A stretch of DNA of 64,000 bases from NCBI RefSeq assembly GCF_032062245.1, contig NZ_DAMBQF010000004.1:98092-162091 (forward strand), in the 5' to 3' direction. Source of the DNA: Soonwooa sp032062245. GTDB lineage: Bacteria > Bacteroidota > Bacteroidia > Flavobacteriales > Weeksellaceae. The position numbers were made by a program, and so were the translations under genes. The notes beneath the pieces were generated by a model that saw only the letters and a list, made by a program, of their open reading frames with translations, searched no databases and was not told the origin of the DNA. Position 1 is the first letter of the stretch; each line of letters opens with the position of its first letter. Shown here in pieces: positions 8,702-17,369 of the stretch.

Positions 8702-9661
8702 ATGATTTACTTAATTGTATTTATTTCACTCATTGTTGCGGAGCTTGTTTACTTCAAAATTGCAGATAAATTCAATATTATAGACAAACCGAACGAGAGG
8801 AGTTCTCACACGCAGATTACCTTGCGTGGTGGAGGAGTTATTTTTTATTTTGCTACGGTAATATACTTTATCGTTTCAGATTTTCAGTATCCCTATTTTT
8901 TTTTAGGATTAACATTAATCACGCTTATTAGTTTTATGGATGATGTTATGACTTTATCTAATAGAATAAGACTTCTTGTACAATTGGTTAGTATGATATT
9001 AATGTTTTATCAAGTAGGCTTATTTTTTCTTGCATGGTGGATTATACCAATTGCTCTTGTCGTTTCTGTAGGGACAATTAATGCATACAACTTTATGGAC
9101 GGTATTAATGGAATAACTGTTTCAAACAGTTTAGCTGTACTTATTTTATTAGCGATTGTAAATAATTCTCTAGGATTTGTTGATCAAGATCTTATTTATT
9201 ATACGATTTTGTCATGCTTGGTTTTTGGATTTTTTAATTTTAGAAATAAAGCAAAATGTTTTGCGGGAGACGTAGGGTCTGTTGCAATGGCTTTTATTAT
9301 ACTTTTTCTTTTAGCAAAACTAATTGTACAAACAGGCAATATTATCTACATTTTATTTTTATTAGTTTACGGGTTAGATACGGTTTTAACAATTATAAGA
9401 AGACTTTTAAAAAAAGAAAATATCTTTGAAGCTCACCGTTCGCATTTATATCAGTTTTTTGCAAATGAAAATAAAACAAACCGTTTATTGATATCGACAG
9501 TTTATGGTAGCGTTCAGTTGGTAGTAGGTTTGTTAATTATTTATTCAACCACCCAATCTGTGAATTTTCAATGGTTAATGGCAATTGGTTTGCTAGTTGT
9601 TGGTAGTTTAGTTTACTTAGGATTAAAACAAAATTTGGTAAAGAAATATCATATAAGATAA
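8702..9661 (+). CDS. Polyprenyl-phosphate sugar-1-phosphate transferase (WecA/WbpL family)
   Basis: A 319-residue polytopic membrane protein of the MraY/WecA family. It has FMDDVMTLSNRIRLLVQL (the Mg-binding DD pair), NAYNFMDGINGIT and AKCFAGDVGSVAMAF, all cytoplasmic active-site loops, and a C-terminal EAHRSHLYQ loop that resembles the WbpL/WecA HxxH-type substrate loop. It would transfer a HexNAc-1-phosphate to undecaprenyl phosphate and so start glycan assembly for this cluster. Given the neighbouring SDR gene, the sugar may be QuiNAc, FucNAc or GlcNAc. MraY itself is excluded by length and context. Confidence 0.9.
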   Translation: MIYLIVFISLIVAELVYFKIADKFNIIDKPNERSSHTQITLRGGGVIFYFATVIYFIVSDFQYPYFFLGLTLITLISFMDDVMTLSNRIRLLVQLVSMILMFYQVGLFFLAWWIIPIALVVSVGTINAYNFMDGINGITVSNSLAVLILLAIVNNSLGFVDQDLIYYTILSCLVFGFFNFRNKAKCFAGDVGSVAMAFIILFLLAKLIVQTGNIIYILFLLVYGLDTVLTIIRRLLKKENIFEAHRSHLYQFFANENKTNRLLISTVYGSVQLVVGLLIIYSTTQSVNFQWLMAIGLLVVGSLVYLGLKQNLVKKYHIR

Positions 9662-9682
9662 ATCTTAGATGCGCTGCTATAA

Positions 9683-9712
9683 TTGGATATTAATCTAAAT
9701 TTAATATTTTTG
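9683..9712 (+). promoter_or_regulatory. Promoter (TTG-N19-TATTTTTG)
   Basis: TTG at 9683-9685 and TATTTTTG at 9705-9712, separated by 19 bases, match the flavobacterial sigma-A consensus. Expected start of transcription is near 9719, just upstream of the ATG at 9728. This argues against the longer TTG start inside the promoter. Confidence 0.6.
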
Positions 9713-9727
9713 TTGAAAATTAATGAA

Positions 9728-10171
9728 ATGAAAACTCAAAAAATTGGAATTACATTTTCCGCTTTCGACTTGTTACATGCGGGGCATATCAAAATGTTGG
9801 AAGAAGCAAAAACTGTCTGTGATTATTTAATTGTTGCTTTACAATTGGATCCCACCTTGGATAGACCACATAAGAATAAACCCACACAATCCATCGTTGA
9901 ACGTTATATTCAACTAAAAGCATGTCGTTCGGTTGATGAGATTGTTCCATATAACACCGAGGAGGATCTTATGGATATCCTAAAATCTTTTGTTATCGAT
10001 GTTCGTATAATTGGGGATGACTATCGTGATGCAGACTTCACAGGTAAGCAATATTGTGAGGAGAAAGGTATTGAAATTTATTATAATAAAAGAGATCATC
10101 GTTTCTCTACTTCTGGATTAAAAAAAGCAGTTTTTGAACAAGAACAGAAGAAACTTCAACCAACGCAATAA
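9728..10171 (+). CDS. Adenylyl/cytidylyltransferase family protein (TagD/RfaE2-like)
   Basis: 147 residues from the ATG after the promoter. The cytidylyltransferase-like fold is shown by GITFSAFDLLHAGHIKML (HxGH nucleotide-binding motif), and the second motif appears near the C-terminus as RFSTSGLKK in place of the usual RTxGISTT. TagD-like enzymes activate glycerol-3-phosphate with CTP; RfaE2-like enzymes activate heptose-1-phosphate with ATP. Neither partner pathway is visible here, so the substrate is unknown. It is followed 5 bases later by rfbC, and both probably decorate the polysaccharide made by the upstream genes. Confidence 0.8.
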   Translation: MKTQKIGITFSAFDLLHAGHIKMLEEAKTVCDYLIVALQLDPTLDRPHKNKPTQSIVERYIQLKACRSVDEIVPYNTEEDLMDILKSFVIDVRIIGDDYRDADFTGKQYCEEKGIEIYYNKRDHRFSTSGLKKAVFEQEQKKLQPTQ

Positions 10172-10176
10172 TAATA

Positions 10177-10725
10177 ATGACGATTAAAGAAACCCCACTA
10201 AAAGATTGTTATATAATAGAACCTACTATTTTTGAAGATGCAAGAGGTTATTTTTTTGAAAAATTTAATGAAAATAAATTCGAAAAATTAACGGGTATGA
10301 ATGGGCATTTTGTTCAAGATAACATTTCTAAATCTTCCTATGGCGTAGTTAGAGGAGTACATTTGCAGAAAGGAGAGCATGCACAAGCAAAATTAGTATC
10401 TTGTCTTGAAGGAAAAGTATATGATGTTGCAGTTGATCTTAGAAAAGATTCTCCAACTTATGGAAAATGGTTCGGCATTGAATTATCTGCGGAAAACAAG
10501 TTACAACTTTATGTTCCAAGAGGTTTTGGTCATGGTTTTTCCGTACTAAGTGATACAGCCGTGTTTTCTTACAAATGTGATAATTTTTATCAAAGAGACT
10601 CGGAAGGTGCCGTAGCTTGGGATGATCCATATCTTGGAATCGATTGGCAAATTCCTTTAGAAAATGTAATTCTTTCAGAAAAAGATAAACAATCCCCTAG
10701 CTTTAAAGATGAACAATTTTTATAA
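10177..10725 (+). CDS. rfbC: dTDP-4-dehydrorhamnose 3,5-epimerase
   Basis: A 182-residue RmlC-type cupin: YFFEKFNENKFEKL, the catalytic-His segment SSYGVVRGVHLQKGEHAQAK, KLVSCLEGKVYDVAVDLRK and the Tyr-bearing FSYKCDNFY. It epimerizes C3 and C5 of dTDP-4-keto-6-deoxyglucose in dTDP-L-rhamnose synthesis. rmlA, rmlB and rmlD are not in the window, so either they lie left of it or elsewhere, or this enzyme acts on a related keto sugar. It closes the polysaccharide cluster: a strong terminator follows within a few bases. Confidence 0.92.
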   Translation: MTIKETPLKDCYIIEPTIFEDARGYFFEKFNENKFEKLTGMNGHFVQDNISKSSYGVVRGVHLQKGEHAQAKLVSCLEGKVYDVAVDLRKDSPTYGKWFGIELSAENKLQLYVPRGFGHGFSVLSDTAVFSYKCDNFYQRDSEGAVAWDDPYLGIDWQIPLENVILSEKDKQSPSFKDEQFL

Positions 10726-10730
10726 ATATT

Positions 10731-10757
10731 AAAGAACCAAATTTTGGTTCTTTTTTT
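10731..10757 (+). terminator. Rho-independent terminator after rfbC
   Basis: Stem AAAGAACCAAA / TTTGGTTCTTT with a very short loop, then a T tract. It ends the polysaccharide operon. The rimO promoter -33 element overlaps its 3' arm. Confidence 0.85.
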
Positions 10758-10770
10758 ATTCCTAAATTTG
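10744..10770 (+). promoter_or_regulatory. rimO promoter
   Basis: TAAATTTG at 10763-10770 with TTG at 10744-10746 (16-base spacing, slightly short). The start codon of rimO follows at 10790. Confidence 0.5.
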
Positions 10771-10789
10771 CAAACTCAAATTCTTAATA

Positions 10790-12091
10790 ATGCGTACAAA
10801 ATCAACAGGTAAAAAGAAAATTAATATAGTAACACTGGGTTGTTCTAAGAATGTCTACGACTCCGAAGTTCTTATGGGACAGTTGCAAGCTAATGGCAAA
10901 GAGGTCGTTCATGAAGACAAAGGAGACATCGTGGTCATTAACACTTGTGGATTTATTGACAATGCCAAAGAAGAATCTATTAATACGATTTTGGACTATG
11001 TTGAAGCGAAAAGTAGAGGAGAGGTAGAGCAAGTTTTTGTGACGGGATGTTTGTCAGAGCGTTACAAGCCAGATTTAATTCGTGAGATTCCTGATGTTGA
11101 CCAATATTTTGGGACGCGTGATTTACCTATTTTACTGAAGCATCTTGGTGCTGATTACAAACACGAATTAGTGGGCGAACGTTTAACAACAACACCGAAG
11201 CATTATGCCTACCTTAAAATTTCTGAAGGTTGCGACAGACCATGTTCGTTTTGTGCCATTCCTTTAATGCGTGGAGGACACGTTTCGACACCGATAGAAA
11301 AGTTGGTTGAAGAGGCTTCCAAATTAGCTAAAAAAGGCACTAAAGAATTAATTCTTATTGCTCAAGATTTGACTTATTATGGTCTTGATATTTATAAAAA
11401 ACGTGCACTTGGCGAATTATTAAAAGAATTAATCAAGGTTGAAGGTATCGAGTGGATTAGATTGCATTACGCCTTCCCATCGGGTTTCCCAGAAGATGTT
11501 TTAGATATTATTCGTGAAGAACCAAAGATTTGCAACTATATAGATATACCTTTACAACATATCAATTCGGATTTGTTGAAGTCTATGAAACGTGGTACAA
11601 CACATGAGAAGACTAATGCTCTTTTAGCAAAATTCCGTGAGAAAGTTCCTGATATGGCAATTCGTACAACTTTAATTGTTGGATATCCAGGTGAGACGGA
11701 AGAACGTTTTCAAGAATTAAAAGATTGGGTTCGAGAGCAGCGTTTTGACCGTTTGGGTTGTTTCACTTATTCGCATGAGGAGAACACAACGGCGCATGTT
11801 CTAGAAGATGACATCCCGCAAGAGCTTAAAGAGGCGCGTGTAGAAGAAATTATGGAGTTGCAATCGCAAATTTCTTGGGAGAAGAATCAGGAAAGAATTG
11901 GAAAGGTTTATCGTTGTATTTTCGATCGTAAAGAAGGAAATTACTTTGTTGGACGTACCGAGTTTGATTCTCCAGATGTTGATAACACAGTGTTAGTTGA
12001 GGCTACAGATACTTATATATCGATTGGTGAGTTTGCGGATGTCAAGATTACATCGGCTGAAGAGTTCGATTTGTATGGCGAATTAGTTTAG
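10790..12091 (+). CDS. rimO: Ribosomal protein S12 methylthiotransferase
   Basis: 433 residues with the full MTTase layout. The UPF0004 domain holds the second Fe-S cluster cysteines in TLGCSKNVYDSEVL (Cys18), NTCGFIDNAKEE and VTGCLSERY. The radical SAM core has CDRPCSFCAIPLMRGGH (about 148-155), and a C-terminal TRAM domain follows. RimO thiomethylates Asp of ribosomal protein S12. The TLGCSKN and CAIPLMRG motifs favour RimO over MiaB. It stands alone between two terminators. Confidence 0.95.
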   Translation: MRTKSTGKKKINIVTLGCSKNVYDSEVLMGQLQANGKEVVHEDKGDIVVINTCGFIDNAKEESINTILDYVEAKSRGEVEQVFVTGCLSERYKPDLIREIPDVDQYFGTRDLPILLKHLGADYKHELVGERLTTTPKHYAYLKISEGCDRPCSFCAIPLMRGGHVSTPIEKLVEEASKLAKKGTKELILIAQDLTYYGLDIYKKRALGELLKELIKVEGIEWIRLHYAFPSGFPEDVLDIIREEPKICNYIDIPLQHINSDLLKSMKRGTTHEKTNALLAKFREKVPDMAIRTTLIVGYPGETEERFQELKDWVREQRFDRLGCFTYSHEENTTAHVLEDDIPQELKEARVEEIMELQSQISWEKNQERIGKVYRCIFDRKEGNYFVGRTEFDSPDVDNTVLVEATDTYISIGEFADVKITSAEEFDLYGELV

Positions 12092-12112
12092 TTTTAAAAC
12101 CAAATAAACACA

Positions 12113-12141
12113 AAACCTTGAGACTTCCTCAAGGTTTTTTT
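12113..12141 (+). terminator. Rho-independent terminator after rimO
   Basis: Stem AACCTTGAG / CTCAAGGTT followed by seven T residues. Confidence 0.9.
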
Positions 12142-12566
12142 ATGCTCAAATTTTCGTTTTTCTTAAATTTTGTCTGTTTTTGATTTAATCTATTGTAAAT
12201 CAGTGTTTTATTTGTTTTAAATGTTTGTAAATTTTAATATTTTAAAGTATTGATTGCTATTTGATATTATTTTTACGAATATGATAATATTTTCATCTAT
12301 TTTAATTTTTGAATTTTTTATAAAACCGCTTTAGATTTATTATATGTTTAAAAATATGAAATTCATAATAAATATTAAAAAACCTTATATATCAATGTTT
12401 TAAGTAGATTTTAAGCTTTTTGTAATATTAGATTTTCTTTTAAAAATTAACAAAATCAAGATAAAATTAACATTCTTTAACAATCTTTGAAAATGACTGT
12501 AAATAAAAGACTTAGAGCTTGTGTTAATTTAATTTTAACATAATTTTAAGACTTGTCGCCCTCGAA
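12142..12566. other. AT-rich intergenic region with no gene
   Basis: About 425 very AT-rich bases between the rimO terminator and the RlpA-like gene promoter. I see no open frame of substance, tRNA, or clear repeat. Several poly-T and poly-A runs suggest a long upstream regulatory region, but no specific site can be named. Confidence 0.5.
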
Positions 12567-12599
12567 TTTGCGGGTTGAAGTCATTTCGAGATAACTTTG
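12567..12599 (+). promoter_or_regulatory. Promoter of the RlpA-like gene
   Basis: TAACTTTG at 12592-12599 matches TAnnTTTG, with TTTG at 12567-12570 and 21 bases between. Transcription would start near 12606, 16 bases before the ATG. Confidence 0.6.
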
Positions 12600-12621
12600 C
12601 GGCGTCAAAACAACTAAAAAA

Positions 12622-13005
12622 ATGTTCAACATGATGAAAAGATTCATTCTAGTAATCATAATGATGATTTCAACACTTGGTATTTTCTCTTTTACTTACA
12701 AGAGTGATGCCACAGATGCTAAAACAAGTTTTGCATCGTACTACCACGATAAGTTTGAAGGTAGAAAAACAGCAAGCGGTGAGATTTTCGATAACGACGA
12801 CCTTACAGCTGCTAACAGAACAATCCCGTTTGGGACAAAGGTGAAAATTACGAATCTTCGTAATGGTAAAAGTGTAGTGGTAAGAATTAATGATAGAGGT
12901 CCTTTTACAAAAAGTAGAGCGTTTGATATGTCGAGAGCAGCCTTTGAAGAGATTGGTAGCCTATCAGCAGGTCATCTTCCAATCGAATATGAAATTGTCG
13001 ATTAA
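12622..13005 (+). CDS. Septal ring lytic transglycosylase RlpA family protein
   Basis: 127 residues: an N-terminal hydrophobic signal/anchor (MFNMMKRFILVIIMMISTLG) and a double-psi beta-barrel domain with ASYYHDKFEGRKTASGEIF, TAANRTIPFGTKVKITNLRNG and the catalytic-type VVRINDRGPF. RlpA proteins cleave denuded peptidoglycan strands at division sites. This one has only the DPBB domain, lacking the SPOR domain of the E. coli protein, as is common for short Bacteroidota members. Likely periplasmic. It has its own promoter and terminator. Confidence 0.88.
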   Translation: MFNMMKRFILVIIMMISTLGIFSFTYKSDATDAKTSFASYYHDKFEGRKTASGEIFDNDDLTAANRTIPFGTKVKITNLRNGKSVVVRINDRGPFTKSRAFDMSRAAFEEIGSLSAGHLPIEYEIVD

Positions 13006-13029
13006 GATTAAAAATTTTAGTTAGTAAGA

Positions 13030-13068
13030 AAAAGCATCTATAACGATTGGGTTAAGGATGCTTTTTTT
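13030..13068 (+). terminator. Terminator after the RlpA-like gene
   Basis: Stem AAAGCATC / GATGCTTT with a loop of about 18 bases and a T tract. Confidence 0.75.
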
Positions 13069-13089
13069 ATTTTTACAAAAATTATTAAT

Positions 13090-13302
13090 ATGTTCAGTAT
13101 CGAAGACGAGTTTCAGGCTTTCAAGCAAGAACTAGAAAAATTGGGTATCAATGTTATTAAAATCCAAAAAGTTGGCAACGGCAGTATGTCTTTTCATGAA
13201 GTGACTTACAAATCGCCACGTTACGACGAAGAGAAAAAAGTCTTCGTAGAACGCCACAAACTTGACGAACTTTTAAACGATTTCAAAAAAGCTTACTCAT
13301 AA
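13090..13302 (+). CDS. Small conserved-type hypothetical protein
   Basis: A 70-residue charged protein (MFSIEDEFQAFKQELEKLG at the start, then beta-like and helical segments), with no signal peptide, membrane segment or metal motif. It is not recognised. It ends directly against the 3' end of the minus-strand tam pseudogene (13303), so the two genes converge with no spacer. Codon pattern and a clean start after a terminator support a real gene. Confidence 0.6.
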   Translation: MFSIEDEFQAFKQELEKLGINVIKIQKVGNGSMSFHEVTYKSPRYDEEKKVFVERHKLDELLNDFKKAYS

Positions 13303-14069
13303 CTAAGATTTCTTTCCATAAAATAAAAGTCTTTTAAAAGCATAGATCGCTGGGAGTTTTGGGAAATTGTCCGCGATTCGATTTTTATATTTCTTGATAA
13401 AATCCTCGCGATGCGCCTCATCCATATTTTCTAAATACGGAATTAAAGCTGAACCCGAAATAAAATCAAATAGCTGATCATGACTTTCAGCGATAATAGG
13501 GTAAATTCTGAACGATAAATCTAAATCGGACAATCCGTTCTCAAAAAAGATTTTCGCGTACTCATCAATGCTTAAAACCGCCGATTTGCGATTCCAGTTG
13601 TTAAGTTGGGATTTGTAAGCTTGCTCTACCGCTAAATCGAAAAGTATTTGGTTAAGTTTATTTTCTGATTGATAAGGCATTTGCATAGCCAATTGTCCAG
13701 CTTTATTTAGTTTAGAAATAATTTTAGGAAACAATTTTTGATGATTGTCCGACCATTGCAAAGACGCATTACTAAAGATTAAATCCCAAGTTTTGTCATC
13801 TTCGATAATCGCTTCGGTTGTTGATATTTTAAAATTTAAATTTTCTTTTTTAAAGACTTTCGACTGTTCTAACATTTCGGGTGATGAGTCAATTCGTAAA
13901 AATTTGGACGTCGAAAATTTTTCTGCAAGAATCGACGTTTGTTCGCCAATTCCGCAACCCAAATCGATGGCGCTCATATTATTTTTATCTTGATCAAGTC
14001 CATCAAATCAAAAAAAGGTTTGTATCTAATATTTTTAAATTGATTATAAGCGTCAGGATTTCAGGGCAT
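13303..14069 (-). pseudogene. tam: trans-Aconitate 2-methyltransferase-like gene, broken
   Basis: The main frame (13303-13977) encodes a SAM-dependent methyltransferase body beginning MSAIDLGCGIGEQTSIL (motif I) with FSNASLQWSDNHQ downstream. The missing N-terminus is upstream in another frame: ATG at 14069, then NPDAYNQFKNIRYKPFFDL, the Tam start pattern. Codon 3, expected to be Trp (MPWNP), reads TGA at 14063-14061. One base is also missing near 13984-13990, where KDKNN would restore the frame. With that base added the gene is 256 codons, the normal family size. Two independent lesions point to a true pseudogene. An internal start at 13977 would lack about 31 residues. Confidence 0.85.
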
Positions 14070-14192
14070 ATTTGTATTTTTTTTAAATCAAGCAAAGGAT
14101 GGAGGATGTATAATCTTAAATCTGTTTTAAACTTTATTAAATTTAAAAAGATTTGCGGACTTTTACCGACATTTGTCCTGTAAATTTCAAAT

Positions 14193-15446
14193 ATGAAAAA
14201 CGCCATTCTCATCACCATCGGCGATGAAATCCTTTCTGGAAACACCATTGACACCAATTCCAACTTTATTGCAACAGAGCTAAAATCCATCGGGATTTCT
14301 GTAAAACAAATTTTCACGATTTCGGATGAAATAGAAGTGATTAAATCTACGTTAAAAGACGCTTTTGATTTAGGTGATTTGGTGATAACAACGGGCGGAT
14401 TGGGACCAACCAGAGATGATAAAACCAAAAAAGCTTTTCTGGAATTTTTTGATGATAAATTAATTTCGGACGAAAAAACATTTAAGCATTTGTCGGAATA
14501 TTTGATTTCCAGAAATCGACAAGATTTGTTGGAATTAAATAAAAGTCAAGCCGACGTTTTATCAAAAGCTGTGGTTTTTCAAAACGATTTCGGCACAGCG
14601 CCTTGTCAGATGATTGAGCAAAATGGCAAATTGGTTTTCTCGTTGCCAGGCGTTCCTTACGAAGTAAAACCTTTGATAAAAGATAAAATTCTTCCTTATT
14701 TAAAAGAGAAATTCGAGCTCGATTCTATTTTTACGAGAATTGTCTCGGTGGTTAACGTTCCCGAAAGTATTTTGGCTGAACGAATCGCAGATTGGGAAGA
14801 TTATTTGCCTTCTCACATTTTGTTGTCTTATCTGCCAATTGGTAACCGTGTGAAACTGAGAATTACCGCTTCTGGAAAAGATTTTTCACAATTAGAAAAT
14901 GATGTTGAAACGCAAATTCAATCTTTATTAAAAATTATTGGTGAAAACGTAATTGCAACTTATGAAGATAAAATCGAAAAGATTTTAGGCGAAATTTTGA
15001 CGGATCGAAAACTTACTATTTCAACAACGGAAAGCTGTACTGGTGGCGAAGTTTCAAAATTAATAACGTCGGTTTCGGGAAGTTCTAAATACTTTCTTGG
15101 CGGAATTGTTACTTATGCAACCCAAAAGAAAATCGATATTTTAAAAGTTTCTGATGAAACTGTTACTAAAAATACAGTTGTTAGCGAAGAAGTCGCTTTA
15201 GAAATGGCTCGTGGTGGACAAAAACTCTTTGGGACAGATATTTGTCTTTCTACGACTGGTGTTGCTGGACCGAGCAAAGGAGAAGATGGCAAAGATGTCG
15301 GAACCGTTTTTTACTCAATTCGAATCGACGATATAGAGAAAGTTTCGCATTTGCATTTGCCTTATATGGAGCGCACAGATTTTATGAATTTCGTTGCACA
15401 ACGTATTTTGCAAGATTTGGTGGCGATGTTGGTGCAGAATCATTGA
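14193..15446 (+). CDS. cinA: CinA family protein (competence/damage-inducible, NMN amidase domain)
   Basis: 417 residues. The N-terminal MoCF/COG1058 domain shows ITIGDEILSGNTIDTNSNF and ITTGGLGPTRDD. The C-terminal CinA domain shows STTESCTGGEVSKLITSVSGSS and STTGVAGPSKGEDGKDVGTV, the nicotinamide-nucleotide amidohydrolase site with its Ser/Thr nucleophile. It recycles NMN and hydrolyses ADP-ribose type pyrophosphates. It is transcribed divergently from the dead tam gene. Confidence 0.93.
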   Translation: MKNAILITIGDEILSGNTIDTNSNFIATELKSIGISVKQIFTISDEIEVIKSTLKDAFDLGDLVITTGGLGPTRDDKTKKAFLEFFDDKLISDEKTFKHLSEYLISRNRQDLLELNKSQADVLSKAVVFQNDFGTAPCQMIEQNGKLVFSLPGVPYEVKPLIKDKILPYLKEKFELDSIFTRIVSVVNVPESILAERIADWEDYLPSHILLSYLPIGNRVKLRITASGKDFSQLENDVETQIQSLLKIIGENVIATYEDKIEKILGEILTDRKLTISTTESCTGGEVSKLITSVSGSSKYFLGGIVTYATQKKIDILKVSDETVTKNTVVSEEVALEMARGGQKLFGTDICLSTTGVAGPSKGEDGKDVGTVFYSIRIDDIEKVSHLHLPYMERTDFMNFVAQRILQDLVAMLVQNH

Positions 15447-15489
15447 TAATTCTCATTGTCTGAAATTCTCGCATCAATATTTTCTTTTG

Positions 15490-15497
15490 TAGCTTTG
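15490..15497 (+). promoter_or_regulatory. -7 element upstream of the YHS lipoprotein
   Basis: TAGCTTTG fits TAnnTTTG, 20 bases before the ATG at 15517. No TTG at the expected distance was seen. Confidence 0.4.
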
Positions 15498-15516
15498 ATA
15501 GGTTTATAATTCATTT

Positions 15517-15780
15517 ATGAAAAATTTAGTTTTAATTGGAGCAGTCGCTTTTGCATTGATTTCTTGTGAAAAGAAAAATCTTGAAGTTAAACACGCTTCC
15601 GAAATGGAATCTGGACTTAAAATCTCGGCAAAAGTGGTAAATGAAGAAGACCCTGTTTGTCACATGAAAACCGCTGAGCATCTTAGTGATACCTTGACTT
15701 ATAAAGGTCAGGTTTATGGTTTTTGCAGTTCGATGTGTAAAGATGAATTTAAGAAAAATCCAAATTCTTATTTAAAATAA
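15517..15780 (+). CDS. YHS-domain lipoprotein, probable metal-binding
   Basis: 87 residues. A lipoprotein signal ends in the lipobox ISC (Cys near residue 17), and the mature part is a YHS domain: DPVCHMKTAEHLSDTLTYKGQVYGFCSSMCKDEF, with three Cys and a His suited to binding copper or another soft metal. It is 1 base upstream of the SCO gene. YHS domains also occur in copper ATPases. I infer a periplasmic copper-handling role feeding cytochrome oxidase assembly. Confidence 0.8.
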   Translation: MKNLVLIGAVAFALISCEKKNLEVKHASEMESGLKISAKVVNEEDPVCHMKTAEHLSDTLTYKGQVYGFCSSMCKDEFKKNPNSYLK

Positions 15781-15781
15781 A

Positions 15782-16465
15782 ATGTCAACAACCGAAAATA
15801 CCCAAACTTCAAAATCAAAAAAAACATGGATTCCCATTTTGGTAATTCTACTGATTGCTGCTTTGGTTTTTGGTGTTCGACAATACATGAATTCGTCGCT
15901 TTTTACGGTGATGAAAGTCCCAGAATTTTCTTTAAAAGATCAAAATAATAAAACGATTACCAACAAAGATATGCTCGGGAAAGTCTATTTGGTGGAGTTT
16001 TTCTTTAGTCGATGTCCAACGATTTGCCCTGTGATGAATACCAATATGCGACACATCGAAGAAGAAATCAACGATCCAAATTTTGGAATAATATCTATAA
16101 GTATCGATCCCGAAAATGATACACCCGAAATTTTAAAAGAACACGCAAAAAAAATCGGTGCTAAATCTCCAAACTGGCATTTTTTGACTGGTGATCGAAC
16201 TTACATTGGTGACATTGCCAAGAAATTTGATATTTATGTTGGAGACCAAAAAGACAAAGCGGAAAGTCTAAACCACAGCGGAGAAATTGCTTTGGTAGAT
16301 AAAGATGGAAACATCCGTTGTCGTTTTGGGAAAGATGGAATGCCAATTTTGTATTATTCTGGACTCAATTACGAAGACGAAGCGGGAACCAAAACCAGTT
16401 TAGTTGGAAAATTTCATCCAGACCGCGAACTTTTGATTGAAGACATCAAAAAACTTCTAAAATAG
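15782..16465 (+). CDS. SCO1/SenC family copper chaperone
   Basis: 227 residues with one N-terminal membrane anchor (WIPILVILLIAALVFGV) and a periplasmic thioredoxin-like domain. The copper-binding CxxxC is in FFFSRCPTICPVMNTNM (near residues 79-83) and the third ligand His in ESLNHSGEIALVDKDG. SCO proteins load the CuA centre of cytochrome c oxidase or act as thiol reductases. Adjacent to the YHS lipoprotein, in one operon. Confidence 0.93.
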   Translation: MSTTENTQTSKSKKTWIPILVILLIAALVFGVRQYMNSSLFTVMKVPEFSLKDQNNKTITNKDMLGKVYLVEFFFSRCPTICPVMNTNMRHIEEEINDPNFGIISISIDPENDTPEILKEHAKKIGAKSPNWHFLTGDRTYIGDIAKKFDIYVGDQKDKAESLNHSGEIALVDKDGNIRCRFGKDGMPILYYSGLNYEDEAGTKTSLVGKFHPDRELLIEDIKKLLK

Positions 16466-16489
16466 GCGTTAATTAATGTTAACGGTACG

Positions 16490-16518
16490 TTGTTTAAGGC
16501 ATGAATAAAGTATCTTTA
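16490..16518 (+). promoter_or_regulatory. Promoter of the superoxide dismutase gene
   Basis: TTG at 16490-16492, 18-base spacer, TATCTTTA at 16511-16518 (last base off consensus). Transcription would start near 16525 and leave a leader of about 30 bases. Confidence 0.5.
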
Positions 16519-16555
16519 AGACAATTAAATTAATGTTTAATCGAAAATTTTAAAA

Positions 16556-17224
16556 ATGAAAGTATTGAAAATAGCAGCTATCGGTTTTTTGATGGCTTCA
16601 AGTTTTATGTCGGCACAATTTAAACAGGCACCACTTCCTTATGCGTATAATGCTCTAGAAGCTGCCGTGGATGCACAAACAATGGAAATTCATTACAGCA
16701 AACATGCAGCTGGATATACCGCAAATCTCAACAAAGCGATTGCGGGAACACCGATGGAAAAGGAAAGTCTTTTCACGATTCTTTCTCATATTTCTAAAGA
16801 GTCGCCTGCTGTAAGAAATAATGCGGGCGGACATTATAATCACGAGTTATTTTGGACGGTTTTAACACCGAAAAAAGACACAAAAGCGTCTGCAAAATTA
16901 GCCAAAGCAATTACAGATAATTTTGGAACTATAGAGGCTTTTAAAGAAAAAATGGCAAAAGCTGGAGCTGACAGGTTTGGGTCTGGATGGGCATGGTTAA
17001 TCGTTACACCGGATAAAAAATTAGCAATTACATCAACTGCGAACCAAGATAATCCGTTGATGGATGTTGCGGAAGTTAAAGGAACACCAATTTTCGCAAT
17101 TGATGTTTGGGAACACGCTTATTATTTGAAATATCAAAACAAACGTGCAGATTATTTAACTGCTTTATGGAGCGTGGTTAACTGGGACGAAATCTCAAAA
17201 CGTTATGATGCAGCAGTAAAATAG
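16556..17224 (+). CDS. Exported Fe/Mn superoxide dismutase
   Basis: 222 residues: signal peptide MKVLKIAAIGFLMASSFMSAQ and a complete Fe/Mn SOD. Metal ligands are visible as His in MEIHYSKHAAGY, His in GGHYNHELFW, and Asp and His in the signature DVWEHAYYLKYQN. It dismutates superoxide, here most likely in the periplasm because of the signal peptide. Which metal it prefers cannot be read with confidence. Own promoter and terminator. Confidence 0.93.
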   Translation: MKVLKIAAIGFLMASSFMSAQFKQAPLPYAYNALEAAVDAQTMEIHYSKHAAGYTANLNKAIAGTPMEKESLFTILSHISKESPAVRNNAGGHYNHELFWTVLTPKKDTKASAKLAKAITDNFGTIEAFKEKMAKAGADRFGSGWAWLIVTPDKKLAITSTANQDNPLMDVAEVKGTPIFAIDVWEHAYYLKYQNKRADYLTALWSVVNWDEISKRYDAAVK

Positions 17225-17246
17225 ATTGTTTTTACAATAAAAAATC

Positions 17247-17281
17247 AACTCGCTTTTCAATTTTGAGAAGCGAGTTTTTTG
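17247..17281 (+). terminator. Terminator after the superoxide dismutase gene
   Basis: Stem AACTCGCTT / AAGCGAGTT, loop of about 13 bases, then six T. Confidence 0.85.
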
Positions 17282-17369
17282 TTAAAATTTAATTTTATTT
17301 TAAGTTCAAATTAAGTTGTTTTTCATGGTTCTTGTAAATCTTTGCACATCAGAAAAAAGAGAGTAGAAA

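Noticed and set aside
10802..11032. Minus-strand frame inside rimO
   Set aside because: Antisense to the conserved UPF0004 domain, no supporting signals.
14003..14428. 141-codon minus-strand frame antisense to cinA
   Set aside because: It is antisense to the well supported cinA start; only its tail crosses the tam N-terminal region, in the wrong frame.
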